A stretch of DNA of 64,000 nucleotides, from contig NC_092813.1 of NCBI RefSeq assembly GCF_040954645.1, positions 20,395,735-20,459,734 on the forward strand, written 5' to 3'. Shown piece by piece: positions 1-9,592 of this stretch (positions are counted from its first letter, which is position 1; every line of letters starts with the position of its first letter). The position numbers were made by a program, and so were the translations under genes. The notes beneath the pieces are model-generated. The model did no database searches and was not told where the DNA came from. It worked only from the letters and a program-made list of their open reading frames with translations. Source of the stretch: Diabrotica undecimpunctata. Its lineage: Eukaryota; Arthropoda; Insecta; Coleoptera; Chrysomelidae.

Positions 1-279
1 CGTCGATTTATCTCGAGATACCTAACATTATAACCTAATTAACTAAAACCTCCCTTAATCATTCGACAACCACTAATAAATGGGTTTAATATATTTTGGT
101 GAATTCCCATTTTCTACGGGTTGTAGAGTTGACGATGATAAACTTGATTGGTTTTTTAAAGTTTGTCCTTGTTATTAAGTTATTAGTCATAGAACTTAAA
201 ATGGAATAATTCCCAGTAGTTGGCTGTATACCATAGCTAAAAAAGTTTTACAATGAAATAAAAAAACCTTAAATGTAAT

Positions 280-490
280 TGTAACAATAAAACACTGAAA
301 ACTTTGTTTTCAAAACTTCCACAAAATTTATTTTAAATTCTTATCACTACAGCTGTTTCGGCTGATTGCCTTACTTGAGAACCTGCCGCACTTGAGAAAG
401 GCAATCAGCCGAAACAGCTGTAGTGATAAGAATTTAAAATAAATTTTGTGGAAGTTTTGAAAACAAAGTTTTCAGTGTTTTATTGTTACA
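280..490. repeat. Perfect 93-bp inverted repeat (hairpin)
   Basis: Arms 280-372 and 398-490 are perfect reverse complements by direct comparison. The 25-bp loop (373-397) has ACTTGAGA at each end. The arms contain no open frame. A MITE or foldback element, a small-RNA precursor locus or an inverted-repeat artefact of assembly would all look like this. No target duplication is evident at the ends. Perfect identity of the arms implies recent formation or recent copy-correction. Confidence 0.9.
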
Positions 491-622
491 TAAAATGAAT
501 TTCCATCAAGTAACGGTCGAATCCATCAATTATTTAAATGTAATTGGTATATTTATTAAAAAACATTAAAATAATGAAAACATCCAAACGGATTACAATT
601 ATTCAGAAAGTTTTTGGTCCTA

Positions 623-670
623 TAAGACCATCATCAGTGAAAACTTTATTAAGACCATCATCAGTGAAAA
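623..670. repeat. 21-bp direct repeat, two copies
   Basis: The same 21 bp occurs at 623-643 and 650-670, separated by 6 bp (period 27). The copies look identical. It may be a small local duplication, with no function implied. It falls inside a 64-codon open frame that I do not regard as a gene. Confidence 0.8.
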
Positions 671-1400
671 ATTGTGTGAATTACATTTTAGTGGTTGAAA
701 AGCCCCCATTGCTCTTTCAATCCCCGACGAAATTATAATTTGTTGACCTTTAAGTCCCACCAGTACACGTAAGTACCACTTAATTTATTTTACATTAAAA
801 CTACTCTGACTAAGGGATTATTTCCCAGTAGTACATCTAAGTCTAACCTTGAACAACGTGATTTTGTTGGTTGTAGTTATTTATCCGGCCAGGGCCGGTC
901 CGACAGTATTTTAAAATGAACGCATCTTGCTTGCTTTTCTGGGGTGGAGTAAAAGGCTTTGTGGAACTCTATGACATCATGCATTGTTAAAAGCTGGCAC
1001 TGGTATCCAACTAGGTGATGACAGGTGTGGTACAGAGGAAGACCTCTGGCTGAGTACCTGCATGAACATACAAAAGGAGGAATTAATTAAACTTTAGTTA
1101 ATTCAATGAATACTCTATTCATTCAAGTCAATAGTCATAATTTTCATTAGGAATCTCTCAATTTTATGAAAAACTTTAGCAAGTGGTACTAAGGTGATCA
1201 TGTTTTTACAGCCAACTTTCAAGCTACATATTTTAAAATCAGACATTATCATCACTTAAAATGACTTAAAAACTATTCATAACTCGGATGAACATATACA
1301 GTAACTTCTAACATATCAAAGTTCCACCCACCTATTGACAATTTGTTACAGCAATCAAATGTTAAGTACATACATGATTGAGTTCAATGATTAGACTTAC

Positions 1401-1491
1401 CTGTGTCGTTTCTGAATGTTTTTTTCCATTTTTCGGGATCGCTCTTCATTTTACGCGTCGTCCCTGGATTGACATATATGTTTGACTCCAT
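1401..1491 (-). CDS. Candidate first coding exon of a host gene
   Basis: On the minus strand an ATG at 1491 opens 30 codons (MESNIYVNPG..., ending ...FRNDT plus one base). They end at a good splice donor: exon end CACAG followed by GTAAGT at 1400-1395. The peptide is basic, with a run resembling KSDPEKWKK, as in N-termini of uncharacterised insect proteins; I cannot assign a family. The next exon would lie to the left, outside the window or unrecognised. The call rests on ATG, donor and composition only. Confidence 0.35.
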
Positions 1492-2111
1492 GACTCTACT
1501 TTGTAAACTAATAATATGCGAAAACAAAAAAAAAACAGTTTAAACTAGCGATAAACGCAAATAAAACGATTAGCATCAGACAAGTTGAAAGCAATGGCGG
1601 GCATTGTTGATTTTTCAGTCATGTGATCACAATACAGCATTCTCATTGGCTGTTGGGGAGATGTCCGTTTTTGAAATAAATCTTTATAGCAGGAGTCCGT
1701 TTTTGAAACAGACCTTTAACTGTGAAGTTGAAAATAACGTATTTGTGTCTGTGTTAAAAGGAAATTATTATCACCGTTGAAAAGAACAGGAACAATTCTA
1801 TAAGAAACCACTACTAATCAAATGTTTATTTTTTTGACACATGTCCGTCTTTGATCTGAAGCCACTTATATGTACATTATATTATTTTAATAAACCCAAC
1901 ATATTTTCGAGGTGATATATTATTTTATAGTACATTACAATAAGTAATAATTAATCAAAAGAATATAAAAATAAGCTTTCTGATGTGTTTATTTTTTGGA
2001 ACAAAAACAACGAAATTCTTTCAAACGAAAAATATAATTCAAGAAATATAAAATAAATAAATATAAATAATTAATACAAAAAAAAATTGTATGGAAAAAC
2101 AATTTTGAATA

Positions 2112-2154
2112 GCTGAGACTGAGAAGCACTTCCCATGTGCTTCTCAGTCTCAGC
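2112..2154. repeat. 18-bp perfect hairpin beside the first LTR
   Basis: Arms 2112-2129 and 2137-2154 are exact reverse complements (GCTGAGACTGAGAAGCAC on the left) around a 7-bp loop. It lies 22 bp outside the terminus of the A-family LTR fragment that starts at 2177. It could be a small foldback element or a fossil insertion footprint. It is not part of the A LTR consensus seen in the other copies. Confidence 0.85.
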
Positions 2155-2176
2155 AGAAATATGTAAGTCACAAATT

Positions 2177-3567
2177 TGTCGGTAACTTGGATAACTTTCA
2201 TCTCCTTCTAGAGAGAGAGAAGGCTCGTTAACCGCTCTATCCATTGCTGTGTGTGACCTAAGTGAGTAGGGCTCTCGGTCAGTGGCCATAGACACGGGCT
2301 ATGGACACTTAGCTAGGATTAAATTGCCTTTTTGAAAGAAGAGACACAATAAATAATGTTTATTAAGCAATAAATAAAGTAATTAGAACAGTTAGAAAAG
2401 ATATGTTGTAACTTATACTAAGAATCTGAAAGAAAGTTATAATTATCTCCTGATCCGGAAATCTGGAAGATAATTATATTAATTATTCTTAAATTAAGAA
2501 TCTGAAAGGTAAACTATGTTAGTTACTAACAATAGACATAATATGAACAAAATTCAAATTAATAAATAGGGGAAATGTCACTTGTCAAAAATGCTTAAAG
2601 TGGGAAGGAGTTGAGCTGGAGACTCGGGATAAAGACAGGAATGTTGGTTGTTATGCCATTCGGGATAATCAACAATAAAAAGGGAACAAAGTACACAGTA
2701 AAAATAATTAGAGACAAAATTCGAATTATTTTTATAAGTCGCTGAGACCTATGAAAAATAGTATAAGTTATTTTAAATGGTGTCAAATAGGCATAAATAA
2801 TATAAGTCAATTTAAACACTGTAAATAAAATAGCAAATATCAAAGTCAGAAAATAATTCTCAATTTTTAACAGTGTACCTGAAATAAAATAAATATCAAA
2901 TTCAAAGATGGAATTAAATTATATAAGTTTTAACAATGTACCTGAAAGAGAAAAGAAATAGGATACAAGTTATAAGTATATGTTAAAAATATCAGAGTCA
3001 AAGTTAAATATATAAGTTTTAACAGTGTACCTGAAAGAGAAAAGAAATAGGAAATAAAAACACAGTTTATAAAGTTTATTTGCAAGTATCAAATATATAT
3101 GTTGGCAATATATCTGTAAGAGAAAATAAAACAAACACACAGGGAGTTTTTATTTAGTCTCAATTTGTCTAAAAGGATATATGCACCGTCCGGCGGCTAA
3201 GTCCCGTGAAGTAGGGACTTAGCAGAATCCTGAAAGAGAATTTTCTTACACGACCTGTAAGCCTACCGAAATAATCAGATTTTGGACTAAGTCCAAAAAC
3301 ACAGATTAAATCGATGAAAAATAGCGACGCTTTTAAGGGAATTATTAGCAAATTCGACTAAGTCGAAAAGCACAGATAAATCCCTCAAAAATGGCCGCCG
3401 TTGGTTTGCAAACAAACCGTAGTTAAAGATGGGAACGTTAGGTTCCGGGTTTAAAGGTGAGCTGTGGAAAGAAAACAAGAAGCTCTGAGAACTTAATCGA
3501 TCAGAGGATCTTAACTTGCCTAGAAGGCTGGATCTGCGGACCAAACCTGACCAGATCTGATTTCCTG
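2177..3567 (-). mobile_element. Diverged A-family LTR, cut by LINE L1
   Basis: This minus-strand LTR starts at its 3' terminus (CA at 2178-2177) and aligns in order with the A LTRs at 9579-11206 and 46007-47457. It shares the gag start segment, the repeated TTTCAGGTACACT-type motifs, the GACTTAGTC palindromes and the AAGTCCC/GGGACTT hairpin. It is clearly more diverged than the other A LTRs but keeps the short coding end open. It stops at CTGATTTCCTG, where LINE L1 begins. The U3 part is not on the other side within this window. No primer-binding site is attached, so it is a solo LTR or fragment. Confidence 0.85.
2181..2286 (-). pseudogene. Fossil gag N-terminus inside the diverged LTR
   Basis: The minus frame from the ATG near 2286 reads MATDREPYSLRS... 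and stays open to the LTR terminus near 2181. It parallels MASDREPYSLRS... in the intact A copies, with several replacements but no stop. The LTR is not followed by gag, so the fragment is non-functional. It shows that the coding role of the LTR end predates divergence of the A lineage. Confidence 0.65.
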
Positions 3568-3783
3568 TTAATAATAAAAATAAAAACGTTTATTGCCATT
3601 CTAAGATATTTACATGTCAAAACTTAAGATATTTTAGCCTTCTTTCTTCCTCGACGTCCCGCTCGTGCACCGCCAGCGCTTGAAGATTTCTCCTTTCGGT
3701 TCCTGGGTTTTCCTGGGTGGTGTCCTCGTCTGCTTCTGTAGGTACTTAAATCGGCAAACGTACCTACTTCCCTGCACGCCTGG

Positions 3784-6462
3784 TTAGACCCTGATCAGGT
3801 GGTCGATCAGTCTATGGGTGGATCTGTGTATCCTCTGGATCCTGTTCTTCTCGAGGATATCCCTGGTCTTTCGTAGTCTTCGAGTGGCCTGGTTGAAGAA
3901 CCACCTGGTTCTGTTCTCGGCCACTTCCCTTAGTGGCGTGTATCCTAACCTGTTCTTGATCGTCGCGTTTGTAACTCTATCCTCCCATGCTGCTCCGTCG
4001 ATGATTCGGTAGCATGAGTTCTCAGTTGCTTCCAACTTTTTCCAGTGTGATTCCGCAATGGAGCTCCACACTGGTATAGCATACAGAAACACCGACCTAA
4101 CATATGCTTGGTAGAGTTGAATTTTCTTCGCCTTCGAGAGTGGACTGGACCTAAAAATGAAAGGAAGTATTAGTTTTTTAGCTGCATTAGCTTTTACCTT
4201 AGTTTTTTGTGTATGCACCCGGAAGTTGAGTTTTCTGTCGAGGTGGACTCCTAGGTATTTGACCGTCTCTGTTTCCTGAATTCTGTTGTCTCCTACTGTG
4301 ATCTGGTTCCGTAGTTGTCGTCTATCCTGGCCGAAAATGATGAACTGCGTTTTTTCGGCGTTAATCTTGATTTTCCATTTTTCGGTGTAGTCCGTGATTT
4401 TTTCCAGGTGGTTCTCCATGTCATCTATGATTCTTCTTTCGTCTTTTCCGGATGCATACACTGCTGTGTCGTCTGCATACAAGGCTGTAGAAGTCCTTGG
4501 ATCTGTAGGGAGGTCCGAAACAAAAATGTTATATAAAATGGGTGATAAGATGCTGCCCTGAGGCATTCCTTCCTGGATTTCTTGAATCGTCGACATCTTT
4601 TGGTCAGCTGAAACTTGGAATGTTCTATTAGATAGATACATGTCGCAGATGTTGATGAGGTAGTGTGGAAGTCTAGCCTTGTCCATCTTGTAGATTAGTG
4701 CCTTCTTCCAAACCGTGTCGTATGCTTTCTCTATGTCCAGTATGGCTAATCCTGTCTTCTGTTTCCTGTTGAATTTTATCTTCGTGTCGCTGATGATCCT
4801 TGCTAATTGGAGTTCGCAGTTTCTTCCTTTTCTGAAACCAAACTGGTCTTCTTGGATGACTCCTCTTCTTTCTGTATGCTTCACCAGTCTCTTGTAGATG
4901 ATTTTTTCTAAGATTTTTCCCATCGTTTCCAGGAGTGATATGGGCCTGTAGCTTTCCGGTCTTCTTCCATCTTTCCTTGGTTTCAGAAGAGGTATAATCT
5001 TGGCGTGTTTCCAGTTGTTTGGAAAATGTCCTTTTTCCAGGCAGTATTTGAAGATATAGTACAGCTGTACTATGATCTTCTTCGGAAGTTCCTTGAGGGT
5101 GATGTTGTGGATTCCTTCTTGTCCTGGTGCTCTGCTTCCTTTCAGTTTCCTGATGATTTTTGCAACTTCACTTGGGCTGGTATGGTCTTCCTCGTCTATT
5201 TGGAACTCGTTCCTTCTTCTGATCCTGTTGTATTCTTGCTCGACTTTCCTCTTTGTTCTTGCATCCGACATATCTTGGTTTTGTCTGTGTGTGGCTGCCA
5301 TCTTCCTTGATATTGCATCAACTTTTCCTTGGGTGTCGTAGTGTGTTCCCTCGTTGTCCATGATTTGTGGCATCTTTTGTTTTCCTCTTCTTCTTGCCTT
5401 CAGCATTTTCCAAACGTTTCCATGGTTTTCTTTAGCTCTTCTGATGTTGTTGTGCCACTGGTTTTCAGTAAGTCTTCTCAGTCTTACTCTTATTTCTTCG
5501 GATAGGATGTCTCCGTAGTCCTTGAATTCCTGTCTTCTGGTTCTTTGAAATGCTCGTCTGGCCTTGTTTCTATCCTTGATGATGTCCTGTAGCTCTGTTG
5601 GGATGATCAGTCCTCTGTTGTTCGTCATTGATTTTGGGATGTTGGCTTCCATTGCTCGTTGGATTCTTCTTGTGATTTCTTCGATCTTTTCTTCTACTTC
5701 TTCTGTTGATTGGAATTCTCTCTTCATTTCCATTTGGTTTAGCTGTCTTCTGTAGTTAGGCCAGTTAGCATCTTTCCATCTCCATCTTTCTACTGGTTCT
5801 ATCCTTGGCAAGTCGACTCTCGATGTCATCCTTCCTATTACTGGCTTGTGGTCCGAACTGCATTCGAAGTATGTTCTGACGTCTTCCATTATTACATCCT
5901 TGGTGATGAACAGGTCCAGTGTTGAGTTGTTGTGTCCTCTTATTGGATTGATCCTTGTTGGTTCGTCTGGAGCGAATAACATCCTATCTCTGTCCTCGCA
6001 GTATCTTAGTAGAGTTGTTCCTGGTGCTGTGTCCGTCATACATCCCCATGCTGTGTGTTTGGCGTTGAAATCTCCTGCTACGACTACGGTTGGTGCAGAG
6101 TTGAGTAAGGCATCCAGTTCTTCTATGGCTAGTTCTTCCGAGTGCTTCCTGTAAATTGAAAAGATATTAGCTATACCTACTTTGATTCCAACACTTTCGA
6201 AATGGTGTGTGTCCATCAAAACCTGGTTCCATTCTATGTTGTTCTTAACATAGATGGTTACTCCTCTGTCGTTTGGTTCGTCTCTTCTTCCGAATCCATC
6301 GTAGTTTGTTATCCTTGGAAGTTGGGAGTCCGTCATGTATCTTGTTTCAGACAGGCATATGACATCTGGGTTATGCCTTACGACTGTCTCTCGAAGTTCG
6401 ATGATCCTTAGCCTCAGTGATGCTATGTTGAACTGGAGTATCTTCAGGTGTTTATGGTTCAT
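3784..6462 (-). CDS. LINE L1 ORF2: endonuclease-reverse transcriptase
   Basis: This 892-residue protein makes and primes LINE cDNA at a nicked chromosomal target. Residues 1 to about 230 are an APE-type endonuclease (LSETR, GDFNAKHTAWG, SDHKPV). The reverse transcriptase follows, with SYRPISLLETMGKILEK, QFGFRKGRN, AILDIEKAYD, GMPQGSILSP and the catalytic YADD at about residue 660. The C-terminal region is basic, with no RNase H seen. The start is the ATG that overlaps the ORF1 stop by 11 nt, which suggests termination-reinitiation. No stop or frameshift is present. The order and motifs fit the jockey group. Confidence 0.93.
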   Translation of the reverse strand: MNHKHLKILQFNIASLRLRIIELRETVVRHNPDVICLSETRYMTDSQLPRITNYDGFGRRDEPNDRGVTIYVKNNIEWNQVLMDTHHFESVGIKVGIANIFSIYRKHSEELAIEELDALLNSAPTVVVAGDFNAKHTAWGCMTDTAPGTTLLRYCEDRDRMLFAPDEPTRINPIRGHNNSTLDLFITKDVIMEDVRTYFECSSDHKPVIGRMTSRVDLPRIEPVERWRWKDANWPNYRRQLNQMEMKREFQSTEEVEEKIEEITRRIQRAMEANIPKSMTNNRGLIIPTELQDIIKDRNKARRAFQRTRRQEFKDYGDILSEEIRVRLRRLTENQWHNNIRRAKENHGNVWKMLKARRRGKQKMPQIMDNEGTHYDTQGKVDAISRKMAATHRQNQDMSDARTKRKVEQEYNRIRRRNEFQIDEEDHTSPSEVAKIIRKLKGSRAPGQEGIHNITLKELPKKIIVQLYYIFKYCLEKGHFPNNWKHAKIIPLLKPRKDGRRPESYRPISLLETMGKILEKIIYKRLVKHTERRGVIQEDQFGFRKGRNCELQLARIISDTKIKFNRKQKTGLAILDIEKAYDTVWKKALIYKMDKARLPHYLINICDMYLSNRTFQVSADQKMSTIQEIQEGMPQGSILSPILYNIFVSDLPTDPRTSTALYADDTAVYASGKDERRIIDDMENHLEKITDYTEKWKIKINAEKTQFIIFGQDRRQLRNQITVGDNRIQETETVKYLGVHLDRKLNFRVHTQKTKVKANAAKKLILPFIFRSSPLSKAKKIQLYQAYVRSVFLYAIPVWSSIAESHWKKLEATENSCYRIIDGAAWEDRVTNATIKNRLGYTPLREVAENRTRWFFNQATRRLRKTRDILEKNRIQRIHRSTHRLIDHLIRV

Positions 6463-7891
6463 TGTAGATCTCTTCGTATTTCATGAAAATCATTGGTTTT
6501 TCTGCAAATGATTTTGCCTGTAGTAACTCTCTCTTCATATCTTGAAGAATTTCCATCATTTTCTGTACATTAACTATTTCGTTAATTTCAGCCCAGGTGC
6601 TCTTGACTCCATCATTCCTTGGTGTTTGTTGCTCTCCTTTGCTAGCTTGTGCATATGATACACTGCTAGTGTTTTTCCTGAAAGTCGAAGGGTGTGGCGC
6701 TGGTGGAGCCGTTTTCTGCGGTTGGTTCCTCGCTCTTCTTGCTGCTTGCCTGTCTAGGTACTCAATGTGCTTGCTGCACATTGGGTAGTTGGAAGTGTGT
6801 GCCTCCTGGCAGTTACAGCACTTCACTTTGTTTACCTGACCTTTTGGGAGAGGGCAGTGTCTCGTCTGATGTCCGCTAGCGCATTTCATGCACCTAGGTT
6901 GCTTGAAACAGTTTCTGGCAGAGTGTCCAAACTCCTGGCAGTTGAAACACTGCGTTGCCCTGGATGGTTTAGAGTAAGCGTCCCATCTTACTCTTATGTT
7001 TTGCACTCCGTTGATCCTTTTTATCTCCTTCAGGTCCTGTTGTTTGTCCACTTGGAGCAGATAGGAGCTGCTTTGTGCTCCTGGCTTCCTGGTTTTCAAT
7101 TCGGTGACTTTTCCAATGATTCCTTGTTCACGGAGGTCAGCTTCGACTTCGTCGAGGTCCAATCCTGGGGCCGCTTTCATGACGATTTTCTTCGTTACTT
7201 CCGATTTCTTCGTAAATGTATGGAAGGCTGTTGAGGTTGAGATGAAATCCTGCTTGAGTTTTTCATAATCTTCATTGGTTTTTAGGTACACCCTTGTACC
7301 TGCTTTTCCAGAAGGTGAAATTTGGAAGTTATTGTGTCCTAATAACTTCGTTATTTCCTTGATGAAGGTTGCATAGCTCCCAATTTGTCCTGCTATGACC
7401 AGAGGGGACACTCTTTCTTTCCTGGTTGTCGTCGCTGAAGATGTTTCTTCGGTGTTGATTGTTGATAATACTTGGTAACGGTTCTGAGTTGTAACCGTTC
7501 CACTGCTTGTTGATGGTCGCTGTCTTGCTCCTGCTAAGTTTTCATTCGAAGTTCTTCTCTGGCATTTCACTGCCTGGAATGGTTCTTGTTCCATGATCTC
7601 TATGTTGTTTGAAGCCATCGTGGTTGTGGATTCTTCTACTGATGTTGTTTCTTGTTCTATTTCGTTATCCTGTAGCTGTTCCTGGGCGGGTCCACCTCTC
7701 CTTGAGGTGGGCCTGAATTTTTTGTTCTTGAATAACTTCCTGTGAAGTGGGAATTCCCGTCTGATTGGACTGGATGCTGAAATTAAATCTGTAATTTTAT
7801 TAGTAAAAACAGTTTTATCGTCTTTATTAGTCTTGAAAAAGACTAAATCAGAGATATCCTGATTCTTTCTTACATGTGTAAATTCGGACAA
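6452..7891 (-). CDS. LINE L1 ORF1: Gag-like zinc-knuckle protein
   Basis: This is an RNA-binding Gag-like protein of about 479 codons. Its C-terminal half carries three cysteine-rich knuckles: CFNCQEFGHSARNC, CMKCASGHQTRHC and a CCNC...H...C module, as in jockey-type ORF1 proteins. A PRE_C2HC-like region precedes them (APGLDLDEVEADLREQGI). The frame opens upstream of any ATG; the first in-frame ATG is at 7618 (MASNNIE). The 90 or so upstream codons are conserved in the other two copies, so a non-AUG start or an unseen upstream exon is possible. The listed start is the extent of the frame. Confidence 0.85.
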   Translation of the reverse strand: MSEFTHVRKNQDISDLVFFKTNKDDKTVFTNKITDLISASSPIRREFPLHRKLFKNKKFRPTSRRGGPAQEQLQDNEIEQETTSVEESTTTMASNNIEIMEQEPFQAVKCQRRTSNENLAGARQRPSTSSGTVTTQNRYQVLSTINTEETSSATTTRKERVSPLVIAGQIGSYATFIKEITKLLGHNNFQISPSGKAGTRVYLKTNEDYEKLKQDFISTSTAFHTFTKKSEVTKKIVMKAAPGLDLDEVEADLREQGIIGKVTELKTRKPGAQSSSYLLQVDKQQDLKEIKRINGVQNIRVRWDAYSKPSRATQCFNCQEFGHSARNCFKQPRCMKCASGHQTRHCPLPKGQVNKVKCCNCQEAHTSNYPMCSKHIEYLDRQAARRARNQPQKTAPPAPHPSTFRKNTSSVSYAQASKGEQQTPRNDGVKSTWAEINEIVNVQKMMEILQDMKRELLQAKSFAEKPMIFMKYEEIYNEP

Positions 7892-8035
7892 CGTTAAACC
7901 GTTCAGTTTACCGCCGACCAGTTTGGGTTGGGGTAGCTGTCATCAAGTGCCACCAATCACGCACTTCGATGTTCATCGCCCTTCCTTCTGGAACAAATAA
8001 TTAAATCTAATTGGTCGAGAAACGAAAAGGTTTCA

Positions 8036-8090
8036 TATAAAAGTTAATTTATCTTTAAATATGGGACATTTTCGGATCTCGCGCTCAGTC
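8036..8090 (+). promoter_or_regulatory. C LTR core promoter
   Basis: TATAAAAG lies at 8036-8043 and a second AT-rich TTTAAATA at 8054-8061. An arthropod-type initiator TCAGTC lies at 8085-8090. The second box is about 33 bp upstream of the initiator A, the usual spacing; the first is 51 bp away. Sequence between C copies is conserved up to the initiator and diverges just after it, which fits a start there. Assignment is by motif only. Confidence 0.55.
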
Positions 8091-8136
8091 AAGACAGTCA
8101 AAATCTAGTAGTGTACAACTCATGGTTTTACCCGTG

Positions 8137-8339
8137 TAGGGTAGCTCCCTAGAGCACTTTGCTCGAAGGGCTCTGTTTCTTTCTAAGACTCTGAAGCTGA
8201 GTTTTTTTCTTCTTAGAAAGAATGTGTTTTATTTCCACCACCTAATAAAACCACAATGGCATTGTCTCTTCAAGATAATGCCACAATAAGAGCGTACCGG
8301 CCAACTACGCAATATTACACCATATTGCGCAATAGTTGG
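8137..8339 (+). other. C leader: series of predicted RNA hairpins
   Basis: Between the predicted start and the ATG lie five inverted repeats: TAGGG 8137-8141/CCCTA 8147-8151; AGAGC 8151-8155/GCTCT 8170-8174; 11-bp arms 8177-8187/8212-8222; TGGCATT 8257-8263/AATGCCA 8277-8283; and a long one, CCAACTA+CGCAATAT 8301-8315 with ATATTGCG 8322-8329 and TAGTTGG 8333-8339. Other C copies retain them, with some paired changes. An AATAAA (about 8244) lies inside the leader and could serve polyadenylation in R. Candidate roles are packaging, dimerisation or translation control. Confidence 0.6.
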
Positions 8340-8353
8340 ACAAATTAATAAAC

Positions 8354-8575
8354 ATGGAAACTTGCACCAAGTTGCAATCAGTTTTTCATACGTTTATTAA
8401 TTACACCGGAGACGACATGGCGCCCAACCTTCAACGAACTCTACCACGACTCCGAGATGTCAGAGTTCTCATGTTCCGCGATCGAAAATCGCAAATAGTT
8501 CCAACACGAGGCCTGCATCAAAACCACTCGAGAAAACAGCGGGGAGAAGCATCGGATGTTAGTACACCAAACTAA
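8354..8575 (+). CDS. C1 short ORF starting in the LTR
   Basis: An ATG at 8354, 64 bp inside the 5' LTR, opens 73 codons (METCTKLQSV..., then GDDMAPNLQR at the primer-binding site). No domain is recognisable. The same frame is open in the units at 29505, 30660 and 55393, but it is closed early in the unit starting at 31883. The architecture, an ATG in the LTR read through the primer-binding site, matches A and B gag, so it may be a gag remnant. It may not be functional as a protein. Confidence 0.4.
   Translation: METCTKLQSVFHTFINYTGDDMAPNLQRTLPRLRDVRVLMFRDRKSQIVPTRGLHQNHSRKQRGEASDVSTPN
8418..8428 (+). other. C1 primer-binding site
   Basis: TGGCGCCCAAC directly follows the LTR end GACA. It is complementary to a tRNA 3' end of the Lys(CUU) type. 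The same 11 nt follow the LTRs of A (11207, 17338, 45996-46006 minus), B (24448, 63077-63087 minus) and the other C units (29569, 30724, 32343, 55457). Bases beyond these 11 differ between families. Confidence 0.85.
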
Positions 8576-9574
8576 CATGCCGATATCCACCTTCTGCAGC
8601 CCTGAAACCGTCGATGTGCCACATCTCCGACGAGCCAGCCTACTTGATGCTAAGTACCTGATGCAGTGGATGTCTCCGCAGTGGCCAGTCACTGCCTGCC
8701 CTACCATTATGTGGTCCAGAGCACCACGGAGGCTCAGGCAAACCCACCGGTGACATGCAGAGGGGAAATGTACAGCTAGAGAGGACGAAGCCGCCGTAGA
8801 ACGAGCACGTCGCCGAGGATGGACCTGCAGATGCTGTCCACAACACCGACCACCGCCTGTGAGTGTTTTTGTGCAGTGCAAGTGCGCGGTACGCGAGTGT
8901 ACGCGAGTGCAGTGAGTGTTAGAGGACTTGTAAGTAATTTGACAATATAGACATATTCATTTTAATACATTTCATGTTATATTTGATATATTTTATGCAT
9001 TTTTTTTTTCTTTCTTATATGTGTATTGTAAAAAAATTGTTTTCTTAAGTTTTTTAATAAAATCATCTTTTTTTATCAGCCTCAGAGTCTCCAAAGCAGG
9101 GGGGATGTCATCAAGTGCCACCAATCACGCACTTCGATGTTCATCGCCCTTCCTTCTGGAACAAATAATTAAATCTAATTGGTCGAGAAATGAAAGAGTT
9201 TCATATAAAAGTTAATTATCTTTAAATATGGGACATTTTCGGATCTCGCGCTCAGTCAAGTCAGTACAGTGTACAGTGTGTGTTTTACCCGTGTAGGGTA
9301 GCTCCCTAGAGCACTTTGCTCGAAGGGCTCTGTTTCTTTCTAAGACTCTGAAGCTGAGTTTTTTTCTTCTTAGAAAGAATGTGTTTTATTTCAACCACCT
9401 AATAAAACCACAATGGCATTGTCTCCTCAAGATAATGCCACAATAAGAGCGTACCGGCCAACTACGCAATATTACACCATATTGCGCAATAGTTGGACAA
9501 ATTAATAAACATGGAAACTTGCACCAAGTTGCAATCAGTTTTTCATACGTTTATTAATTACACCGGAGACGACA

Positions 9575-9578
9575 GTTT
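9575..9578. repeat. GTTT target duplication, left of tandem A
   Basis: GTTT separates the C1 LTR end (GACA) from the A LTR start (TGTC). It pairs with GTTT at 23461-23464 on the other side of the tandem A element, as a 4-bp target duplication would. Confidence 0.8.
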
Positions 9579-9592
9579 TGTCGCCCAGCCTG

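Larger units (their letters stand above)
1..2176. other. Host flank, mostly non-coding
   Basis: This AT-rich sequence is the only part of the window not explained by the four element families. Apart from the hairpins, the short direct repeat and the candidate exon listed separately, I see no convincing gene. Short open frames, such as a 64-codon one at 544-738, are low-complexity and have no recognisable domain. The stretches 1-279, 673-1400 and 1492-2111 show nothing I can name. Confidence 0.6.
3568..7937 (-). mobile_element. LINE L1, jockey-like non-LTR element
   Basis: This minus-strand element runs from a 5' UTR that starts here at AGCTACCCC (7937 side) through ORF1 and ORF2 to a T-rich tail, TTTTTATTTTTATTATTAA, just left of 3590. 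Both ORFs are open. It lies in a diverged A LTR exactly after CTGATTTCCTG, the same LTR position used by L3. The first 93 bp or so of the LINE 5' UTR are missing at the right junction because C1 begins there; in L2 and L3 that segment lies beyond the inserted LTR elements. The matching L1 segment is not in this window. Confidence 0.93.
7938..9574 (+). mobile_element. C1, non-autonomous LTR element
   Basis: The 5' LTR is 7938-8417, the internal region 8418-9105 and the 3' LTR 9106-9574. The internal part is about 690 bp. It has a primer-binding site at 8418 and the purine tract AAAGCAGGGGGGA at 9093-9105, but no gag-pol enzymes. It is flanked on the right by GTTT (9575-9578) and then an A LTR. 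On the left the expected GTTT is missing and the LTR touches the LINE 5' UTR directly. The two LTRs differ in length (480 and 469) mainly in the segment after the initiator, so they are not a fresh identical pair. Confidence 0.9.

Noticed and set aside
885..905. GC-rich short inverted repeat as an RNA gene or terminator
   Set aside because: It is short and imperfect, with no tRNA or other RNA features around it.
3818..6411. Plus-strand frames of 60-155 codons across LINE L1
   Set aside because: They lie opposite ORF1 and ORF2, are rich in Ser/Phe/Leu as expected from antisense reading, and have no independent support.
8441..8881. A 146-codon minus frame in C1 as a transposase or accessory gene
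   Set aside because: It is not open in all C copies, has no motif, and overlaps the primer-binding and leader-derived region. Non-coding parasite is the simpler reading.
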